Source of the DNA: Roseateles_C aquae
GTDB lineage: Bacteria > Pseudomonadota > Gammaproteobacteria > Burkholderiales > Burkholderiaceae_C
NCBI RefSeq assembly: GCF_032337115.1
Contig: NZ_JAVXZY010000004.1
Span: 124,001-188,000, forward strand
Reading direction: 5' to 3'
Length of the DNA stretch: 64,000 bases
Of this stretch, positions 44,728-53,426 are shown one piece after another (the first letter of the stretch is position 1; each line of letters starts with the position of its first letter). The notes under the pieces were generated by a model. The model had not been told where the DNA came from and searched no databases. It saw only the letters and a program-made list of their open reading frames with translations. Both the position numbers and the translations under genes were made by a program.

Positions 44728-45663
44728 TTAGAAATCGCAGTGGCTGGCCAGTGGCGGCTCGGCCGCCGGCACCGTGTCCTCGCGCCCCAAGCCACGCTGC
44801 CGGTAGCCTTGCACAACGGCCTGCACCTCGGCGGCCGAGAGCAGCTGGTCACGGGCATGGAAGACCCAGTCCACATCCTGCTCGTAGACGCGCGGCTCGC
44901 TGCTCGGCGGCAGCAGTCCACCGGGCGAGAACCACAAGTTGAAGGCGATCGCCATCGGCGCGACCGGGTAGTTGCGGCCGCCGTGCTGGGCGACCTGGCG
45001 GCCGTCGACGAACAAGCGCACGCGGCCGTCGGCGACCTGCATCATCAGCACATGCCACCCCTGCAGGCTGCCGAACTCCTCGTGCGATTGGTTGTGCGCC
45101 TGCCAGGGATCGAGGCGCACGGTCTGCCAGCTGACGCCATAAAGACGCGTCTTCTCGCTGCCCCACCCGCCATTGCCGAGGTATTCCCAGTCCAGCTCGC
45201 TGTACTCGGGATCGAAGTCGTAACGCAGCGGTGCCACTGCATAGAAGGTCTGGATGACGGGGTCGCCATCGACGCCGCTGACCGGCGCATCGCTGAAGCG
45301 CAGCCGCGCCGCGTAGGTGCCGGCCAGGTATTTGCGTGCGTGGCAGAGCTGGGCCTGCGCGGTGCCGGCGCCGCTGCCGTCGGTGCTGGCACGCAGGCGC
45401 AGCAGCCGGTTGCCAGGCTGGCCGGCGTCATCGATCAGCTGCAACTGCCCCTCGCCCCAGCGGGCACCGGGCACACCGGGATGGCCGGGCTTGTCGCGCG
45501 GCGTCCAGCCGCCGGCCTTCAGCGCCGCCGTGTCGGCATAGGAGAAATCGTCAAAAAAAGTGCCCGCCGCGGCAGCCGCGGCAGGCACCAGAGGCATGGT
45601 GGCCAGCAGGGCCACAACATGAAGAACACGGTTCAACCAAGACTTGCGCAGCACCACTGTCAT
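44728..45663 (-). CDS. Secreted GH16-like glycoside hydrolase
   Basis: Protein of 311 residues with a signal peptide (LNRVLHVVALLATMPLVPAA). The jelly-roll text includes a SELDWEYLG segment that gives the ExDxE catalytic pattern of family GH16. DPVIQTFYAV, GWHVLMMQ and FNLWFSPGG are further typical strands. GH16 enzymes usually cut beta-1,3 or beta-1,4 glucans or galactans. Its presence in a GlcNAc operon is unusual, and the substrate may be a mixed polysaccharide. The ATG at 45663 lies 11 bp after the transporter stop. Confidence 0.7.
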   Translation of the reverse strand: MTVVLRKSWLNRVLHVVALLATMPLVPAAAAAAGTFFDDFSYADTAALKAGGWTPRDKPGHPGVPGARWGEGQLQLIDDAGQPGNRLLRLRASTDGSGAGTAQAQLCHARKYLAGTYAARLRFSDAPVSGVDGDPVIQTFYAVAPLRYDFDPEYSELDWEYLGNGGWGSEKTRLYGVSWQTVRLDPWQAHNQSHEEFGSLQGWHVLMMQVADGRVRLFVDGRQVAQHGGRNYPVAPMAIAFNLWFSPGGLLPPSSEPRVYEQDVDWVFHARDQLLSAAEVQAVVQGYRQRGLGREDTVPAAEPPLASHCDF

Positions 45664-45674
45664 CTCAGCCAACC

Positions 45675-46988
45675 TCAGGGCTTGTTCGAAGCCGCTGCTG
45701 CCTCGTCCTCGCGAATCGGCAGGATGCGCATCATCAGGAATACCGGCACCGCCGAAATCAGCACCCAGAGGAAGAAGTGCTGATAACCCAGCAGCTTCTG
45801 GATGTCGCCGCTGATCGATTTGAAGATCACATAGCCCAGCGCCATGAAACCGGTAGCGATGGCATAGTGCGCCGTCTGGTACTGGCTCTTGGCGACGAAC
45901 TGCATCATGAACAGGATCACTGCGACGAAGCCAAAGCCGTAGCCAAAGGTTTCCAGGCTGACCGCGAACGAGATCGCCCACAGGCTGGTCGGCTGAAACA
46001 GGGCCAGCAGGTAGAAGGCCAGATTGGGTAGATTCATTGCCAGCAGCAACCACAGCATGGCGCGGCGCAGGCCCAGCCAGGCGGTGAAATAGCCCGAGGC
46101 AATGCTGCCAGCCAGGAAGGCCAGCGTACCGGCGGTACCGTAGGACAGGCCGACCTCGGTAGTCGCCATGCCCAGGCCGCCCAGCTCACGGGCATCCTTG
46201 AGGAACAGCGGGCCCAGGGCCTGCACCTGCGCCTCGCCGGCACGGAACAGGAGGATGAAGGCAATCGCCGTCCATACGCCTTCGAGCTTGAAGAAGCTGC
46301 GGATCACATCGCTCAGCGTGCCGGCCACTTCACTGCCGGCTTCGACGCTGCTGCGGGTATCGGGCAGGGCCCAGACGTGATAGCCGGCCAGCACCGCCAT
46401 CGTCACCGCGGCAATGCCGAACACCGCGGCCCAGGCCACGACAGGGCCGACGCTCTTTTCCAGATGACCCGCCAGAATCACCAGGCCGCCCATGGCGAAG
46501 AGCTTGGAGCCATTGAAGCAGGTGCCCAGCCAGCCGGCCCAAACGGCGCGTTGCTTGCCGCTCAGCGTGGCGATGTAGAGGCCGTCGCAGACGATGTCAT
46601 GTGAAGCCGAAGCGATCGAGGCCACCGCCAGCAGAGCGATGCAGACAACGAAGAAGCTGGGCAGGTTCAGCGTCAGCGCTATCAGGCCCAGCGAGGCGGC
46701 CCCCAGTGCCTGGAAGGCGATGACCATCCACTTCTTGCTCGGCGCCAGCTCCAGCAAGGGGCTCCACAGCGGCTTGAACACCCAGGCCAGGCCCAGCAGG
46801 CCGGTCCAGCGGGTGATGTCCTCATTGGACACACCCAGGCTTTTCAGCATCAGCCCGGCCACCACATTGACCATGAAGAAGGGCAGGCCCTGCAGGAAGT
46901 ACAGGCTCAAGACCCAGCTGGCCGGGTTGCGCGTCTTGGGGGCTGCAGTGCTCATGGCGGTGTCGGCGGTCAAGGTGGTGGTGTTCAT
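45675..46988 (-). CDS. nagP: AmpG-like MFS transporter for GlcNAc saccharides
   Basis: Inner-membrane protein of 437 residues with about 12 transmembrane helices. The signature GLPFFMVNVVAGLMLK and LGLAWVFKPLWSPLLE is that of AmpG/acetyl-CoA-transporter-like MFS members. In other bacteria NagP imports GlcNAc, and AmpG imports GlcNAc-anhydromuropeptides. Because the operon also has a cytoplasmic GH3 hexosaminidase, the substrate is likely a GlcNAc disaccharide or muropeptide (inference). The gene name is a functional analogy. The start at 46988 (MNTTTLTAD) is chosen; MSTAAP 11 codons later is an alternative. Confidence 0.78.
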   Translation of the reverse strand: MNTTTLTADTAMSTAAPKTRNPASWVLSLYFLQGLPFFMVNVVAGLMLKSLGVSNEDITRWTGLLGLAWVFKPLWSPLLELAPSKKWMVIAFQALGAASLGLIALTLNLPSFFVVCIALLAVASIASASHDIVCDGLYIATLSGKQRAVWAGWLGTCFNGSKLFAMGGLVILAGHLEKSVGPVVAWAAVFGIAAVTMAVLAGYHVWALPDTRSSVEAGSEVAGTLSDVIRSFFKLEGVWTAIAFILLFRAGEAQVQALGPLFLKDARELGGLGMATTEVGLSYGTAGTLAFLAGSIASGYFTAWLGLRRAMLWLLLAMNLPNLAFYLLALFQPTSLWAISFAVSLETFGYGFGFVAVILFMMQFVAKSQYQTAHYAIATGFMALGYVIFKSISGDIQKLLGYQHFFLWVLISAVPVFLMMRILPIREDEAAAASNKP

Positions 46989-47017
46989 GGCATGGGCCCC
47001 AGGGCAAGCGCTTGTGA

Positions 47018-48493
47018 TCAGTCCAGAAGAACCGGCGACATCGCCGTTGCGTCCGCTTGGCCTTCCAGCCAGGCCTTGAGCCCAGCCAACGCGCCTTCGG
47101 CATAGCCCCAGCTGACAACGGTCGGGGCCGGCACGTCCAGCGCCTGGAAGGGATTCCACAGCACCAGATGCAGATCGGGTCGCCACGCGGCCGCTGCAGC
47201 CGGGTAGCGCATCCGGTGGGTCGAGACCAGCACCGTCTGATGCGTGTCGCTGTGCAAGGCGCTGGCCGGCAGGTTCAGGATGTCGTCGACCATGACGATT
47301 TCGGCGCGCGCAAAACCATCGAACAGCGCCGCGACCTGGCTGCCATGCAGGCCCGCCTCGGACACGCCATCGGTCGGCACATCGGGCTGCACCAGCACGC
47401 GCAAGGCCGCGTCACGCGCTGGCGCTGTGGCGCCACGCAACGCCGTCAGTCCGCGCGCCCAGGCGCTGCGCATCAGCGCATCGTCGGCCTCACGCGGCGC
47501 GCCGGCGTAGTCATCGTGGCGCACCGGGTAGGCGGCGGCCAGCGCATCGAGTCGTGCGCAGGCCCGCTGGCCCAGTTCGGCGCTGAGCTCGCCGCTGGCA
47601 AAAGCAGCCTCCAGGGCGGCGATCGACTGGCCCTGCTCTTCCAGCGAGCCCTGGGCCAGGATCATGTCGGCACCGGCCTGCAGCGCCAGCACGGCAGCGC
47701 GGGCATAGCCGTAGCGGTCGCAGATCGCCTTCATCATCAGCGCGTCGGTGATGACCACGCCTTCGTAGCCCCACTCCTCGCGCAGGATGCCGCCGAGGAT
47801 CTTCTTCGACAGCGTGGCCGGGTAGTCGGGGTCGATCTGCGGGTAGACGATGTGGGCCGTCATCACCGAGGGGGCTGCGTCTCGCAGTGCCTTGAACGGG
47901 CGCAGCTCCAGCGCGTCGAGTTCGGCACGGCTCTTGTCCACCGTCGGCAGATCGAGGTGCGAGTCGACATGGGTGTCGCCATGGCCGGGGAAATGCTTGA
48001 CGCAGCAGGCCACGCCCTCACGCAGCGAACCCGCCATCCAGGCGCCGGCCAGGCGCGTCACATCGTCGGCGTCTTCGGAGAAGCTGCGCTCGGCAATGAC
48101 CGGATTGGCCGGGTTGTTGTTGATGTCCAGCACCGGCGCAAAATTCCAGTTCACGCCAATGCTGCGCAGGCCACGCGCCACCGCGGCGCCCACGCTTTCG
48201 GCCAGCGCCGCATCGTCGGCCGCGCCCAGGGCCATCGCCGATGGGGCCTGTGGCAGAAAGGTCGCGCGGACGACCGAGCCGCCCTCCTGGTCGAGGCCGA
48301 TCAGGGCGCCCGGGCCCATCACCTCGCGCAGATCGCGGGTCAGCTGGCGCACTTCCTCTTCAGTTCCGAGGTTCTTGCGGAACAGGCAGACGGCGCGGAT
48401 GCGACGCTGACGCAGAAAGTCAGCGGTCGCCGCGTCCAGGCGCTTGCCCTGGATGTCGACCATCACGAGCTGGCCAGGGTGGAATGCAGACAT
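47018..48493 (-). CDS. nagZ: GH3 beta-N-acetylhexosaminidase
   Basis: Cytoplasmic enzyme of 491 residues (no signal peptide). It has KHFPGHGDTHVDSHLDLP with the NagZ-type acid/base loop (DSH) and a VVITDALMM segment carrying the nucleophile Asp. It releases terminal GlcNAc from chitooligosaccharides or muropeptides. It is about 150 residues longer than classical NagZ, with an extra C-terminal domain (from about residue 350). It starts 12 bp after the deaminase gene, within the nag operon. Confidence 0.9.
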   Translation of the reverse strand: MSAFHPGQLVMVDIQGKRLDAATADFLRQRRIRAVCLFRKNLGTEEEVRQLTRDLREVMGPGALIGLDQEGGSVVRATFLPQAPSAMALGAADDAALAESVGAAVARGLRSIGVNWNFAPVLDINNNPANPVIAERSFSEDADDVTRLAGAWMAGSLREGVACCVKHFPGHGDTHVDSHLDLPTVDKSRAELDALELRPFKALRDAAPSVMTAHIVYPQIDPDYPATLSKKILGGILREEWGYEGVVITDALMMKAICDRYGYARAAVLALQAGADMILAQGSLEEQGQSIAALEAAFASGELSAELGQRACARLDALAAAYPVRHDDYAGAPREADDALMRSAWARGLTALRGATAPARDAALRVLVQPDVPTDGVSEAGLHGSQVAALFDGFARAEIVMVDDILNLPASALHSDTHQTVLVSTHRMRYPAAAAAWRPDLHLVLWNPFQALDVPAPTVVSWGYAEGALAGLKAWLEGQADATAMSPVLLD

Positions 48494-48505
48494 CGTTCGC
48501 CCCGC

Positions 48506-49561
48506 TCAGTTGGTCTTGGTGACCTTGGCCAGATGCGGCGGCGCATCCGGGTTGCGGCCGCGGGCGCGGGCCAGCGCCTCGACCATCGGGTAGAAGCTCT
48601 GCACCACGGCGATCGGGTCCAGATCCTCATTGCCGGTGCATGCCAGCGGCAGCTCGGCGCCGGGCGTGCCGGCCGGCGCAGCCAGCAGCACGCGGGCACC
48701 ACGGCCGCGCATTTCCTCGGCCAGCGCAATCAAGCCGGCCTGGGCCGGGCCGCGCGGCGCGAACACCAGCATCGGATAACCCTCATCCACCAGCGCCATC
48801 GGGCCATGCTTGACCTCGGCGCCCGAGAAGGCCTCGGCCTGAATGCCGCAGGTTTCCTTGAACTTCAGTGCCGCTTCCATCGCCACCGCCAGGCCGGTGC
48901 CACGGCCGATGACGAACAGGCGGTCGGCATCCTTCAACACGTCAACGGCAGCGCTCCAGTCCTGCTGTGCGGCCACTTCCAGCGCAGCAGGCAGCTGTTG
49001 CAGCGCGGCCTGCAGGTCTTCATCCCCCTGCCAGGCGGCAACCACGCGGGCACCGGCAACGAGTTGCGCGATATAGCTCTTGGTTGCGGCCACGCTGGTT
49101 TCCGGGCCGGCATGCAGGCCGAACACATGCTCAGCGGCAGCGGCCAGCGGCGAACCGTCGGCATTGACGAAGGCCACCGTGCGGGCGCCGCCGTCGTGGA
49201 AGAACTGCGTCGGGGCCACCAGATCGGGGCTCTGGCCCGATTGCGAGAAGGCGAAGGACACCAGGCCCTCGCACTGGATCTTGCTCTGATACAGCGTCAC
49301 CAGCGACATCGGCAGCGAGGTCACCAGCCGGCCCAGGCGGGCCATCACCAGATAGGCGAGATAGTGCGCGGCATGGTCAGAGCTGCCGCGGGCCACCGTC
49401 AGCAGCGCCGTCGGCGGCTGGGCGCGCAGCGCCTCGCCGAGCGCCGCATAGGCGTTTTGATCCGCGGCCAGCTGGCGCGCCACCACGGCCGGTGCGCTCA
49501 GGGCCTCGGCCCGCATGCGCGTGCCGCCATTCACATTCGATTCAAGCAAGGTCAATCTCAT
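48506..49561 (-). CDS. SIS-domain glucosamine-6-phosphate deaminase (NagB-II type)
   Basis: Protein of 351 residues with two sugar isomerase (SIS) domains. TVARGSSDHAAHYLAY and SQSGQSPD mark the first, FVIGRGTGLAVAMEAALKFKE and GAEVKHGPMAL the second. It lacks the glutaminase half of GlmS, so it most likely deaminates glucosamine-6-phosphate to fructose-6-phosphate. No classical nagB is visible. The ATG at 49561 overlaps the nagA stop by 20 bp; an internal ATG at 49516 is an alternative and neither has a strong ribosome site. Confidence 0.88.
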   Translation of the reverse strand: MRLTLLESNVNGGTRMRAEALSAPAVVARQLAADQNAYAALGEALRAQPPTALLTVARGSSDHAAHYLAYLVMARLGRLVTSLPMSLVTLYQSKIQCEGLVSFAFSQSGQSPDLVAPTQFFHDGGARTVAFVNADGSPLAAAAEHVFGLHAGPETSVAATKSYIAQLVAGARVVAAWQGDEDLQAALQQLPAALEVAAQQDWSAAVDVLKDADRLFVIGRGTGLAVAMEAALKFKETCGIQAEAFSGAEVKHGPMALVDEGYPMLVFAPRGPAQAGLIALAEEMRGRGARVLLAAPAGTPGAELPLACTGNEDLDPIAVVQSFYPMVEALARARGRNPDAPPHLAKVTKTN

Positions 49562-50669
49562 CCCCTTCAACGACCACGCCTTGCAACTGCAACTCACGGT
49601 CCAAAACCACCAGATCCGCCCAGGCGCCCACGGCCAGCTGGCCGCGGTCGCTCAGGCCCATGTATTCGGCCGCATAGCTCGAAACGCGCCGTGAGGCGTC
49701 CTCGATCTCCAGCCCCATGCCAACCAGATTGCGCAAGGCCTGATCCATGGTCAGCGTGCTGCCGGCCAGCGTGCCATCGGGCAGACGCACGCCGCCCATG
49801 CATTTGGTGACGGTGTGGCGGCCCAGGCTGTAGTCGCCATCGGGCATGCCGGCGGCGGCGGTCGAATCGGTGACGCAGAACATGCAGGGAATCGATCGCA
49901 GCGCGACGCGCACCGCGCCCTCATGAACATGCAGCAGGTCGGGGATGATCTCGGCATAGCGCGCATGGGCCAGGGCCGCGCCCACCATGCCGGGCTCGCG
50001 GTGGTGCAAGCCGGTCATCGCATTGAACAGATGGGTGAAGCCGCCGGCGCCTCGCTCCAGCGCCGCCACGCCGTCTTCATAGGTGCCCAGCGTGTGGCCG
50101 ATCTGGACCTGGAAGCCCGCCTCGCGCAGCAGCGTGATCAGCTCCAGATTGCCGGGCAACTCGGGCGCCAGCGTGATCAGCTTGATCGGTGCCAGCGCAT
50201 GCAGCGCGCGGATTTCATCGAGGTTGGCGACCTTGGCGAAGTCGGGCTGGGCGCCCAGTTTGCCAGGGTTGATGTAGGGGCCTTCCAGATGCACGCCGAG
50301 GATGCGCGCCGAGTTCGGCAGGCGCTGGCGGCAGGCCGGTCCCAGTGCGGCCAGCGCGCCGCGGATCTCGTCCAGCGGCGCCGTCATCGTGGTGGCCAGC
50401 AGCGAGGTCGTGCCATGGCGCACATGCAGCCGCGCGATCGCAGCGGCAGCATCGCCGCCTTCCATGGTGTCGCGTCCGCCGCCACCATGCACATGCACAT
50501 CGATGAAGCCCGGGAGCACCAGGGGCAGGTCTTGCCTGCTGTTGCGCACTTCCGACTCGGTCACTGCCTCGCCGGTGACGCTGCTGATGCGCCCGTCTGT
50601 TTGTTCCAAGCGACCGCGGACAAAGCCCTGCGGCGTCAACACAAACCCATCGATGTGCCTGAAGGTCAT
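49542..50669 (-). CDS. nagA: N-acetylglucosamine-6-phosphate deacetylase
   Basis: Protein of 375 residues. Amidohydrolase motifs are complete: DVHVHGGGG, GVHLEGPYINPGKLGAQ, the metal His in IGHTLGTYEDG, FTHLFNAMTGLHHREPG and VTDSTAAAGMPDGDY. It converts GlcNAc-6-phosphate to glucosamine-6-phosphate for the SIS deaminase encoded next. The ATG at 50669 overlaps the regulator stop (ATGA). Confidence 0.95.
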   Translation of the reverse strand: MTFRHIDGFVLTPQGFVRGRLEQTDGRISSVTGEAVTESEVRNSRQDLPLVLPGFIDVHVHGGGGRDTMEGGDAAAAIARLHVRHGTTSLLATTMTAPLDEIRGALAALGPACRQRLPNSARILGVHLEGPYINPGKLGAQPDFAKVANLDEIRALHALAPIKLITLAPELPGNLELITLLREAGFQVQIGHTLGTYEDGVAALERGAGGFTHLFNAMTGLHHREPGMVGAALAHARYAEIIPDLLHVHEGAVRVALRSIPCMFCVTDSTAAAGMPDGDYSLGRHTVTKCMGGVRLPDGTLAGSTLTMDQALRNLVGMGLEIEDASRRVSSYAAEYMGLSDRGQLAVGAWADLVVLDRELQLQGVVVEGDEIDLA

Positions 50670-51406
50670 CCGTCTCGCCTCATCTCCGCAACGAAGTCGT
50701 AGTAATCGCTGCGGCAATACGAATGGGTCAGCTCGATCGCCTGTCCCGATTCAAGGAAACCCACCCGTGTGATGAACAACACGGCCTGACCCACCGGCAC
50801 TTCCAGCAGGCTGGCAAGCTTGGAGTCGGCATTGATGGCACGAATATGTTGCAGCGCGCGCACCGGTGCGCCGCCATGGCCGGTCAGATGCTCGTACAGC
50901 GAGGCATTGACCTCTTCCGGATCGGGCAGCACCGCCTCGGGCAGCACGCTGACCTCATAAGCCATCACCACCGCATCGGCCAGGCGCAGACGCTCCAGCC
51001 GCGCAACGCGCTGCCCGGTGGTCAGGCCCAGCGACAGCTGCTCATCCGGCGCCGCCAGCGAGAAGCCGCGGGTCAGCCAGCGCGAACTGGGCTTGAAGCC
51101 GCGCTGATGCAGCTCTTCCGAGAAACTGGTCAGGCGCGACAGCGGCTGCTCCAGCTTGGGCGCAATGTAGTTGCCGGACCCGCGCTTGCGAATGATCAGA
51201 CCCTGCTCGACCAGGCGATCAATCGCCTTGCGCGCGGTCACCCGCGACAGGTCCAGCGATTCCGACAGCACGCGCTCCGAGGGCAGCGCTTCATCGGCCT
51301 GGTAGTGACCTTCGCGAATCGCCTGGGCCAGCTTGTGAGCCAGCTGCATGTACAGCGGCGAGGCGGCTTCGGGATCAGGCTTGAATTGGAAAGGCAGCTT
51401 AGTCAT
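50666..51406 (-). CDS. nagQ: GntR/HutC-family regulator of GlcNAc use (NagQ/DasR-like)
   Basis: Protein of 246 residues. An N-terminal winged helix (PLYMQLAHKLAQAIREGHY, LPSERVLSESLDLSRVTARK) is followed by a UTRA effector domain (GFKPSSRWLTRGF, YEVSVLPEAVLP, ELTHSYCRSDYYDF). This is the layout of NagR/DasR/NagQ proteins that sense phosphorylated amino sugars. It lies between the kinase and nagA genes with 4-bp overlaps on both sides. The likely operators are the 11-bp-spaced ACCA direct repeats scattered over the window, including three at its own operon, implying autoregulation. The gene symbol is by analogy with Xanthomonas. Confidence 0.88.
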   Translation of the reverse strand: MTKLPFQFKPDPEAASPLYMQLAHKLAQAIREGHYQADEALPSERVLSESLDLSRVTARKAIDRLVEQGLIIRKRGSGNYIAPKLEQPLSRLTSFSEELHQRGFKPSSRWLTRGFSLAAPDEQLSLGLTTGQRVARLERLRLADAVVMAYEVSVLPEAVLPDPEEVNASLYEHLTGHGGAPVRALQHIRAINADSKLASLLEVPVGQAVLFITRVGFLESGQAIELTHSYCRSDYYDFVAEMRRDG

Positions 51407-52353
51407 CGTGAACCCATCTTTGCGTTGAGTGCACTGCGTACCAGATGCAGTGCGCCGTCGGCCGAGTCGCCTTGCGGCTCGACACAACGGGCACGAATGT
51501 TGCCTGAGAATTTGCTCTCCAGACGCTTGGCGATGCTGCCGGCCAGCGCCAAAGGCAATTCAGATTGAGGATCTAGGGCCCGCGCCAGCGCTTCCAGCTC
51601 GGTCACCGCCTCATCGACAAAGCGTTGCGCCACGGCGTCACCCTTGTCGGCCGCCATGAAGACCAGCGGCGCCAGCTGGGCAAAGCCATGCTGGCCAGCG
51701 GCGGCGCACCAGGCCAGCACCGATTCGCGGCTGCGGCCGGTCAGGTCCCACACGGCAAAGGCCAAGGGCCCGGGCACGGCGCGACCGTCCAGCGCCTGCT
51801 GGGCATGGCGGATCGCCTTCAAGCCCAGCCAGGCACCGCTGCCTTCGTCGCCGGTGATCCAGCCCCAGCCGCTGATGCAATCGGTTGAGCCATCGCGGCG
51901 CAGCACCTCGCCCACGGCACCGGTGCCCGAAGCCACCACAGCGCCCGGCTGGCCCCCATGAGCACCCAGCACCGTCGTGTAGCCGTCGTTGACAACGATG
52001 ACGGCCGCGTAGCCGGGCTGCGAGGCCAGGAACTCGCTGCAGGCCGCCGGCAGATTGGCGCCCGACAGGCCCGCGGCCAGCGCACACTCGGCGTGGCGCA
52101 GCCCCTGCGGCCCGGCCAGACCGGCCTGCTCGGCCGCCTGCTGCAGGGCCTGTTCGATATGCCGCCAGGCCTGGTCCACGCCCTGACCCAGCGCCGAGGG
52201 GCCGGCCTCACCCTGCCCGAGCAGGCGACCATCGAGATCGCTCAGGCGCAACCGGGTGCCGGTGCCGCCGCCATCGACACCAACGAGATAGCGCACCGCT
52301 TGGAGGGCGCTCTCATCGGCAAACAGGCTGCGATCGGGGGCTATGGAAATCAT
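51403..52353 (-). CDS. BadF/BadG-type N-acetylglucosamine kinase
   Basis: Protein of 316 residues of the ASKHA ATPase fold. YLVGVDGGGTGTRLRLSD is the first phosphate loop; SGTGAVGEV and WGWITGDEGSGAWLG are the second phosphate and sugar-binding segments typical of GlcNAc kinases. It should phosphorylate imported GlcNAc for nagA. The ATG at 52353 has no ribosome site and lies only a few bases after the predicted transcription start. The mRNA may therefore be leaderless, or the true start may be GTG at 52296, just before YLVGVDGG. First gene of the nag operon. Confidence 0.85.
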   Translation of the reverse strand: MISIAPDRSLFADESALQAVRYLVGVDGGGTGTRLRLSDLDGRLLGQGEAGPSALGQGVDQAWRHIEQALQQAAEQAGLAGPQGLRHAECALAAGLSGANLPAACSEFLASQPGYAAVIVVNDGYTTVLGAHGGQPGAVVASGTGAVGEVLRRDGSTDCISGWGWITGDEGSGAWLGLKAIRHAQQALDGRAVPGPLAFAVWDLTGRSRESVLAWCAAAGQHGFAQLAPLVFMAADKGDAVAQRFVDEAVTELEALARALDPQSELPLALAGSIAKRLESKFSGNIRARCVEPQGDSADGALHLVRSALNAKMGSR

Positions 52354-52357
52354 GTTA

Positions 52358-52376
52358 ATACCAGTTTAGTACCAGA
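52358..52376 (+). promoter_or_regulatory. Candidate GntR operator over nag operon -10
   Basis: ATACCAGTTTAGTACCAGA, ACCA cores at 52360 and 52371. It covers the predicted -10 box (52363-52368), the position expected for a repressor site. Confidence 0.7.
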
Positions 52377-52392
52377 AATACGGTGTCGTCAA
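52363..52392 (-). promoter_or_regulatory. Probable promoter of the nag operon
   Basis: On the minus strand TTGACG (52392-52387) and TAAACT (52368-52363) are separated by 18 bp. Transcription would start near 52356, almost at the kinase ATG. One operator covers the -10 and a second abuts the -35. Confidence 0.5.
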
Positions 52393-52409
52393 TTGGTACG
52401 CCACTGGAT
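52391..52409 (-). promoter_or_regulatory. Candidate GntR operator abutting nag operon -35
   Basis: Minus-strand reading ATCCAGTGGCGTACCAATT; cores (TCCA and ACCA) are 11 bp apart. It shares its last bases with the -35 box. The inner seven bases differ from the other sites. Confidence 0.5.
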
Positions 52410-52530
52410 CCATCGCAAAAGCCAAGCGCACACCGAGCGGACACCAACTACCTGCCGCAGAAGTCGCTTACCCAGCGCTGAACGCGCAGGCATGCGCCGC
52501 CGCTCGCCGCCATGGTGAGCAGACACAACA

Positions 52531-52549
52531 ATACCAATTTAGAACCAAG
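52531..52549 (+). promoter_or_regulatory. Candidate GntR operator, upstream site of nag operon
   Basis: ATACCAATTTAGAACCAAG, cores at 52533 and 52544, nearly identical to the site before the TonB receptor (ATACCAATTTACTACCAAG). A further TTGGTA half-site follows at 52557. It lies 178 bp from the kinase start, where it may support DNA looping. Confidence 0.6.
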
Positions 52550-52631
52550 TCAGCGATTGGTAGCAGCCCCAGGGTCGCCCCCAAGACTCAAGAGCGCCTT
52601 AAGAAAGCTTGCTGGGGTGCAAGCCTCGGAC

Positions 52632-53426
52632 TCAGGCCAGCGCCCAGTCGATCGGCAGACCGCGCTCGGCCAGCCAGGCCTGGGCCCGCGAGAAGTGCCG
52701 GCAGCCGATGAAGGGCACCGGGCCGCGTGTGGCCGACAGCGGCGAGGGGTGGTTGGCTTGCAGCAGCAGCTGGTCGCCGCCAGCGGCCTCGATCAGGGCG
52801 GCCTTGGCCTGGGCGTGAGCGCCCCAGAGCAGATAGACGCAGGGGCCGCCACGCGCCGCCACAGCGGCAATCAGTGCGTCACTCAATGCCTCCCAGCCGC
52901 GCTTGGCATGACTGGCCGGTGCGCCGTCCTCGACCGTCAGACAGGTGTTCAGCAAGAGCACGCCCTGACGGGCCCAGGTGCCCAGATGGCCTTGTGGACA
53001 GCTCTGGCTGAGGCCGATGTGGCCAGCGCCGCCTGTCACATTCAGCGCCGGATCCTGTTGCAATTCTTTGCAAATATTCCGCAGGCTGGGCGGCAGTTTG
53101 ACGCCGGCCGGCACCGAAAACGCCAGCCCCTCGGCTTGGCCGGGGCCGTGATAAGGATCCTGGCCGAGGATGACGACGCGCACCTCGGCCAGCGGCGTCA
53201 GGCGCAGCGCGCGCAGCGGGTCGGCCGGATAGACGATGGCGCCCTCGCGCTGACGCTGCTCGACATGGGCAATCAGGCCTTGGCCGGCCGCGCTGTCCAG
53301 CCAGGCGCGCAAAACCGGCTGCCAGCCACCGGGCAGATCGGCGGCGCGCAAGAACGCACCGAGCGGCTCGCGCAAGCTGACGGCAGCGGCACCGTCGCCC
53401 AGTTCAAGATCGGCCTGCACGTTCAA
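52632..53426 (-). CDS. ung: Uracil-DNA glycosylase
   Basis: Protein of about 264 residues that removes uracil from DNA. Family-1 motifs are clear: VVILGQDPYHGPGQAEGLAF with the catalytic Asp, LLLNTCLTV, and ANHPSPLSA. The open frame begins with TTG at 53426 overlapping the trpC stop (TTGA); a GTG two codons later (53420) is equally possible. It is the last gene of the trp transcription unit, a linkage of convenience rather than pathway. Confidence 0.94.
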   Translation of the reverse strand: MNVQADLELGDGAAAVSLREPLGAFLRAADLPGGWQPVLRAWLDSAAGQGLIAHVEQRQREGAIVYPADPLRALRLTPLAEVRVVILGQDPYHGPGQAEGLAFSVPAGVKLPPSLRNICKELQQDPALNVTGGAGHIGLSQSCPQGHLGTWARQGVLLLNTCLTVEDGAPASHAKRGWEALSDALIAAVAARGGPCVYLLWGAHAQAKAALIEAAGGDQLLLQANHPSPLSATRGPVPFIGCRHFSRAQAWLAERGLPIDWALA

